The notes under the pieces were generated by a model. The model ran no database searches. It saw nothing but the letters and a program-made list of their open reading frames with translations, and had not been told where the DNA came from. Shown piece after piece: positions 5,698 to 8,598 of a stretch of 8,598 bases of DNA (its first letter is position 1; each line of letters opens with the position of its first letter). Origin of the DNA: an uncultured Dysosmobacter sp. GTDB lineage: Bacteria > Bacillota > Clostridia > Oscillospirales > Oscillospiraceae. Location: positions 1-8,598 of the forward strand of contig CAKTSC010000050.1 of assembly GCA_934597465.1 (NCBI GenBank), given 5' to 3'. A program made the position numbers and the translations under genes.

Positions 5698-6615
5698 TCA
5701 GTCGTAGATGTACAGGGAAACGCTCACGGTCTTATCCCGGATCCGGAGGTAGATCTCGTCCTCCATCTCCGGCACCAGGCTCAGTGCGGTGTCCTCCGTG
5801 ACGCCCTCCGGCATCCGGACATCGCAGCCGATCTCCAGTGTACGGCTCTCCTCATCGTAGCCTGTGACCTCATAGGAGACATCCTGGTACCCGGCCTCCT
5901 CCAGCCGCCCCGCCATCTCCTGGAACATGCTCTCGTCCCAGAAGATACCGTCCACGTAGTCGGCGTAAGCGGCGTCAAACTCCTTCCGGCTCATCCCCGG
6001 GAACAGATCGCAGGACAGCAGCGCCCCCACTTCAGGGCCGCTCTCCTGGGGCAGGAAGTCCGGCAGCCCGACACAGAGCTCCAGCTTTTCGCCGCCGGCC
6101 TCCTTCCAGGCCTGCAGCAGCTCCCAGACGGCGTCCGCATCCTCGCTCTGGGGAAGAACGTGGGTGGTGAGGGTGAACCTCGTCTGGAATACCTGGTCCT
6201 CGCTGTGGAAGCGGGTGCCTAGGACTCCCTCGTCATAGTTCGGCAGGGTACCCTCCGCCTTCAGCCCGTCGGGATACCGCTCCTCCATGGCCTCGATCTC
6301 CCCTACCTGGGCCATATCGTCCATCCAGGGCTCGTTCTTCTGGTCCAGCAGCAGCGAATAGAGGTGGCTCCCACCGTCTACCTGGGCCGCCTGGACGCAG
6401 TTGCAGATGCCTTTGTTCTTGGTCTGAACGGAGATGACGGGAAATCCGTAGACCTCCATGCCGTAGTTCTCCCGGAAGTAGGGCTCGGCGATGGCGGCGG
6501 CTTCCTCCTCCGTCAGGGGTTCCGCCGTCTTGGGGCTGGCGCCGCCATTGCCGCCGCAGGCGGTGAGAGTCAGGGCCAGCAGAAGAACCAGGGGCAGAAA
6601 ATACGGTTTTTTCAC
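5698..6615 (-). CDS. Predicted lipoprotein of unknown function
   Basis: I do not recognise a domain. From the GTG at 6615 the protein is 305 residues: a type II signal peptide (V/M)KKPYFLPLVLLLALTLTAC with lipobox LTAC and the lipidated Cys at 20, then a Gly/Ser/Pro linker and an acidic soluble domain. It would be anchored to the outer face of the membrane. A segment near 36-60 (EEEAAAIAEPYFRENYGMEVYGFPVISVQ) and the Cys pair in GICNCVQ are the most distinctive parts. The C-terminus ends in short beta strands (EIYLRIRDKTVSVSLYIYD). An alternative GTG at 6648 adds 11 basic residues and has AGAGGG 5 nt upstream, overlapping the ispF stop; both starts are plausible. I chose 6615 because AAGGA precedes it and the signal peptide is then of normal shape. 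It is probably co-transcribed with ispDF. Confidence 0.8.
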   Translation of the reverse strand: MKKPYFLPLVLLLALTLTACGGNGGASPKTAEPLTEEEAAAIAEPYFRENYGMEVYGFPVISVQTKNKGICNCVQAAQVDGGSHLYSLLLDQKNEPWMDDMAQVGEIEAMEERYPDGLKAEGTLPNYDEGVLGTRFHSEDQVFQTRFTLTTHVLPQSEDADAVWELLQAWKEAGGEKLELCVGLPDFLPQESGPEVGALLSCDLFPGMSRKEFDAAYADYVDGIFWDESMFQEMAGRLEEAGYQDVSYEVTGYDEESRTLEIGCDVRMPEGVTEDTALSLVPEMEDEIYLRIRDKTVSVSLYIYD

Positions 6616-6657
6616 GCTCTTTCCTTTCCGCCGCTTCGCGGCTGTCACGGTTTCCCT

Positions 6658-7140
6658 CTATGCTCTCTCGATCAGGGCGATGGCCTGGGCGGCCATGCCG
6701 GAGCCGTCCCCGGTGAAGCCCAGGTGCTCCTCCGTGGTAGCCTTCACGCTGACCCGGGGGACGTCGATGCTCAGGGCCTCCGCCAGATTCCGCCGCATGG
6801 CCTCCCGGTAGGGAGCCAGCTTCGGGGCCTGAGCCACAATGGTGCTGTCAAGGTTTGCCACTTGCCAGCCGTTGTCTCTCAGGCATTTCCCGACTTCCCG
6901 CAGCAGCAGCAGGCTGGAGATGCCCCGGTACCGCTCATCCGAGTCCGGGAAGAGCTTTCCGATGTCCCCCAGGCCTGCCGCCCCCAGCAGGGCGTCCATG
7001 ATGGCGTGGGTCAGCACGTCGGCGTCGGAGTGCCCGTCCAGCCCCCGCTCATAGGGGACGGTGACGCCCCCCAGGATCAGCGCCCGCCCCTCCGTCAGCC
7101 GGTGGACATCGTAGCCCTGACCAATGCGTAAGCTTGTCAT
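6658..7140 (-). CDS. ispF: 2-C-methyl-D-erythritol 2,4-cyclodiphosphate synthase
   Basis: IspF cyclises CDP-ME 2-phosphate to MEcPP with loss of CMP, in the non-mevalonate isoprenoid pathway. The 160-residue length is exactly typical. Motifs run in order: [10 protein letters not shown] (metal ligands D11 and H13), [11 protein letters not shown] with H37 and H45 (H45 the third metal ligand), [16 protein letters not shown] (58-73), and the CMP-binding/subunit-interface motif [25 protein letters not shown] (133-157). No key residue is missing. The ATG overlaps the ispD stop by 4 bp (ATGA), so the two are translationally coupled. The lipoprotein gene starts within about 10-45 bp of the stop. Confidence 0.98.
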   Translation of the reverse strand: MTSLRIGQGYDVHRLTEGRALILGGVTVPYERGLDGHSDADVLTHAIMDALLGAAGLGDIGKLFPDSDERYRGISSLLLLREVGKCLRDNGWQVANLDSTIVAQAPKLAPYREAMRRNLAEALSIDVPRVSVKATTEEHLGFTGDGSGMAAQAIALIERA

Positions 7141-7865
7141 CCTCTCCGCCTCCGATCCTCCAGGATCGCCTCCGCCAGCACCAGATCCAGCGGGGTGGTG
7201 ATCTTCAGGTTCTCCGGGTCGCCGTCCACAAGATAGACGATCTTCCCCAGCCGTTCCACGGCGGAGCAGTCGTCCGTCAGGGCAGCCCCCGCCTCCATGG
7301 CGGACTGCAGCGCCGCCTTCAGCAGGGACGCCTCAAAGACCTGGGGCGTCTGCACGGCGGCGAGACTCGCCCGATCCACCGTCTCCGTCACCCGGTCGCC
7401 CTCCCGGCGCTTGATGGTATCCCGCACCGGCACCGCCGGGGCGGCGGCGTTGCAGCGGAAGGCCGCCGTCACCACGGCGTCGATGAGCTCCGGCATTACG
7501 AGAGGCCTCGCCCCATCCTGCACCGCCAAAAACTCCGTCCGGGGATCCGCCTCCAGCGCCGCCCGGTAAACGGACTCCTCCCGGTCGCGCCCGCCCAGCA
7601 CGATCTTCACAGGCTTCGTAACGCCGTAGGTTTTGCAGAGCTCCGAGAAGGGCAGGATGTCCTCCTCCCGTGCCGCGATGACGATGGCGTTCACCGTCTC
7701 CGCCCGCTCCAGCGCCTGCAGGGTGTACGCCAGAACAGGGATCCCGTCCAGCCGCTCCAGCAGCTTCGAACGCCCGGTGCCCATCCGCTTCGAACTCCCG
7801 CCCGCCGCCACCAGCGCCGTGCAGAAGGGCCGCTGGGCCTCCCGGATCTTTCTAAACCAAGCCAT
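7137..7865 (-). CDS. ispD: 2-C-methyl-D-erythritol 4-phosphate cytidylyltransferase
   Basis: IspD transfers CMP from CTP to MEP, giving CDP-ME, the third step of the MEP pathway. From the ATG at 7865 the protein is 242 residues, normal for the family. It shows the nucleotide-binding loop [13 protein letters not shown] (17-29) with K34, [17 protein letters not shown] (91-103), the strand QDGARPLV (116-123), VRDTIK (148-152), VQTPQVF (171-177), TDDCSAVE (197-204) and [14 protein letters not shown] (215-228). GGGAGG sits 5 nt before this ATG, fixing the start. The same frame stays open to 8072, but that part looks non-coding and contains a perfect -10 box. A ten-residue extension ([10 protein letters not shown]) precedes the usual start of the fold. 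It overlaps ispF by 4 bp. Confidence 0.97.
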   Translation of the reverse strand: MAWFRKIREAQRPFCTALVAAGGSSKRMGTGRSKLLERLDGIPVLAYTLQALERAETVNAIVIAAREEDILPFSELCKTYGVTKPVKIVLGGRDREESVYRAALEADPRTEFLAVQDGARPLVMPELIDAVVTAAFRCNAAAPAVPVRDTIKRREGDRVTETVDRASLAAVQTPQVFEASLLKAALQSAMEAGAALTDDCSAVERLGKIVYLVDGDPENLKITTPLDLVLAEAILEDRRRRG

Positions 7866-7881
7866 GCTGACCTCCCATCCT

Positions 7882-7896
7882 CCCCGCCGCGCGGGG
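7882..7896 (-). other. Short GC hairpin in the ispD leader
   Basis: CCCCGC and GCGGGG pair as a perfect 6-bp stem around a 3-nt loop, just upstream of the ispD ribosome binding site and inside the predicted leader of about 40 nt. It could affect ribosome access. No T-tract follows. Confidence 0.35.
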
Positions 7897-7913
7897 AAGG
7901 GTATTTCCCTCTC

Positions 7914-7942
7914 ATTATACCTGCCGGAACTCCCCAATACAA
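7914..7942 (-). promoter_or_regulatory. Predicted proximal promoter of ispD-ispF
   Basis: The minus strand reads TTGTAT (7937-7942), a 17-bp spacer and a perfect TATAAT (7914-7919). The start point would be near 7907, about 40 nt ahead of the ispD ATG. The -35 matches only TTG of the consensus, so strength is uncertain. Confidence 0.65.
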
Positions 7943-8097
7943 GCGCTTTCCGGCGGCTCCCCGCGCCCTCCACTGACGTATCTCCCAAGGCAAGCCCCCG
8001 GCAAACACGCCAGCGCATCACACGCTCCACTGACCTCCCGCTAACATAGGGATCCCAGCGAAAGCTCTCCAAACCCCGCTCCGTTTCTTCTACCCCC

Positions 8098-8127
8098 AGC
8101 CTACCATGCCTCCCCTGCGTTTGTCAA
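8098..8127 (-). promoter_or_regulatory. Predicted distal promoter facing ispD, with an AT-rich upstream element
   Basis: A perfect TTGACA (8122-8127) is followed by an 18-bp spacer and TAGGCT (8098-8103), which is preceded by TGG as in an extended -10. Directly upstream lies an A/T-tract region (about 8128-8175) that could act as an UP element. Transcription would begin near 8091, leaving about 225 nt before ispD with no evident gene. It may drive ispD as a second start site or a small RNA. Confidence 0.5.
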
Positions 8128-8175
8128 CTAATTTTTAATGTTTATCGTTAATTTTTTTATGTTTATATTCTATGG
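8128..8175. other. AT-rich island in GC-rich intergenic DNA
   Basis: About 48 bp made almost entirely of A and T, with T-runs at 8132-8136 and 8152-8158, in a region otherwise very C-rich. It holds an imperfect inverted repeat (TTAATG, TTTAT, CGTTAA at 8136-8152) and two copies of an ATGTTTAT motif (8138-8145 and 8159-8166). It is most simply read as an UP element or DNA-bending protein site for the adjacent promoter. Confidence 0.5.
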
Positions 8176-8598
8176 GTACTCCTATTAAAACCTCTGTCAC
8201 CGCCGAAACCGCTCCTCGCCCAGTCAGACAGCATCCGCTTCCCATAGCACCCCTCAGCGATCCGCCCCCAGCCCTCGTCTCCTGTCCTCATCCTGCCGCA
8301 GCGCCCCTCCATCTCCGCCAGATCCACCCGCAAGCAGACAGACCGCAGTCCTTTCCAAAATAAGCCCCCAGCAAACCAAGAACTCCACTCTCTCGATCTC
8401 CCTTCCCCCGCGAAAGCCCCCACCTAAGCCCCCGCCGCGAAGCGCCCACGGCCAGCACCCGCCCCCAATCGCAGCAAGCACCCACCCCCCGGCACGTCCG
8501 CACCCATCCCCCGTCCCTCGTCCCCCGTCTCCGGCGCGCAGCGCAGCGTCCGCGCCCGTCCCCCGTCCCCCGTCCTTCGTCTCCCGTCCCTGACGCAC
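8176..8598. other. Gene-free, C-rich intergenic stretch
   Basis: Over 420 bases without a supportable gene. Frames on both strands are open only because of composition, and their conceptual products are low-complexity, rich in Gly/Arg or Pro, with no domain or well-placed start. The stretch contains degenerate repeats of AAGCCCCC (8362, 8414, 8426) and the heptamer arrays listed separately. I see no tRNA, rRNA or CRISPR pattern. Confidence 0.6.
8502..8588. repeat. Two arrays of degenerate CCCCGTC heptamers
   Basis: On the plus strand, four heptamers of the form NNNNGTC/ATC run at 8502-8529 and five at 8554-8588, with CCCCGTC the commonest unit. Each array is preceded by the same 7-mer CGTCCGC (8495-8501 and 8547-8553), so the larger unit repeats at 52 bp. 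The minus strand gives runs of GGGGAC with G-tracts spaced by AC, capable of G-quadruplex formation. The array may continue beyond the right edge. No coding interpretation is convincing. Confidence 0.72.

Noticed and set aside
7866..8072. N-terminal extension of IspD to an upstream ATG at 8072
   Set aside because: The added 69 residues resemble no IspD, contain the perfect TATAAT box, and the ATG at 7865 has an ideal ribosome binding site. Kept only as a remote possibility.
8495..8588. CRISPR array
   Set aside because: Units are 7 bp without unique spacers of 30-40 bp, and no cas gene is present.
8254..8598. Minus-strand open frame giving a Gly/Arg/Asp repeat protein (GGRGTGD-type repeats)
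   Set aside because: The peptide repeat is simply the translation of the DNA heptamers, and the frame has no supported start or domain.

Overview
This window reads as chromosomal DNA from a GC-rich member of the Clostridia, probably of the Oscillospiraceae/Ruminococcaceae type. The evidence is the high GC content, AGGAGG-type ribosome binding sites, the cdaA-cdaR pair, YbbR repeats, and DUF5685 and DUF3343 proteins typical of gut Firmicutes. The taxonomic call is inference. All supportable genes lie on the minus strand, so transcription runs from high to low coordinates. Long plus-strand frames are shadows caused by GC-rich codons.

Right end (about 7866-8598): a non-coding stretch of over 700 bases. 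Its outer part holds degenerate C-rich/G-rich heptamer arrays and scattered AAGCCCCC repeats. An abrupt AT-rich island (about 8128-8175) abuts a TTGACA promoter facing ispD. A second promoter with a perfect TATAAT lies just upstream of ispD.

Operon A (7865 down to 5698): ispD and ispF, two non-consecutive enzymes of the MEP isoprenoid pathway, overlap by 4 bp (ATGA). A lipoprotein of unknown function follows closely. Operon B (5602 down to 4422): a VanZ-like membrane protein and a YrrT-like SAM methyltransferase overlap by 7 bp. They have their own TTGACA promoter, whose -10 and start region lie inside a perfect 36-bp palindrome. A textbook intrinsic terminator follows the methyltransferase. 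Operon C (4323 down to 2948): a DUF3343 (Se/S carrier-like) protein, probably starting at TTG, overlaps by 4 bp a cysteine desulfurase-family enzyme. Operon D (2773 down past 1): a TATAAT promoter and hairpin-containing leader precede cdaA (c-di-AMP synthase), cdaR (YbbR-domain regulator), a small RseC-like membrane protein with a cysteine cluster, and the start of a DUF5685 gene that runs off the left edge.

Most of the window is ordinary housekeeping chromosome. The parts most worth a second look are the palindromic operator-promoter in front of vanZ-methyltransferase, the extended cdaA-cdaR-RseC-DUF5685 cluster, the DUF3343-desulfurase pair and the repeat-rich region upstream of ispD. I found no mobile element, CRISPR array, tRNA or rRNA.
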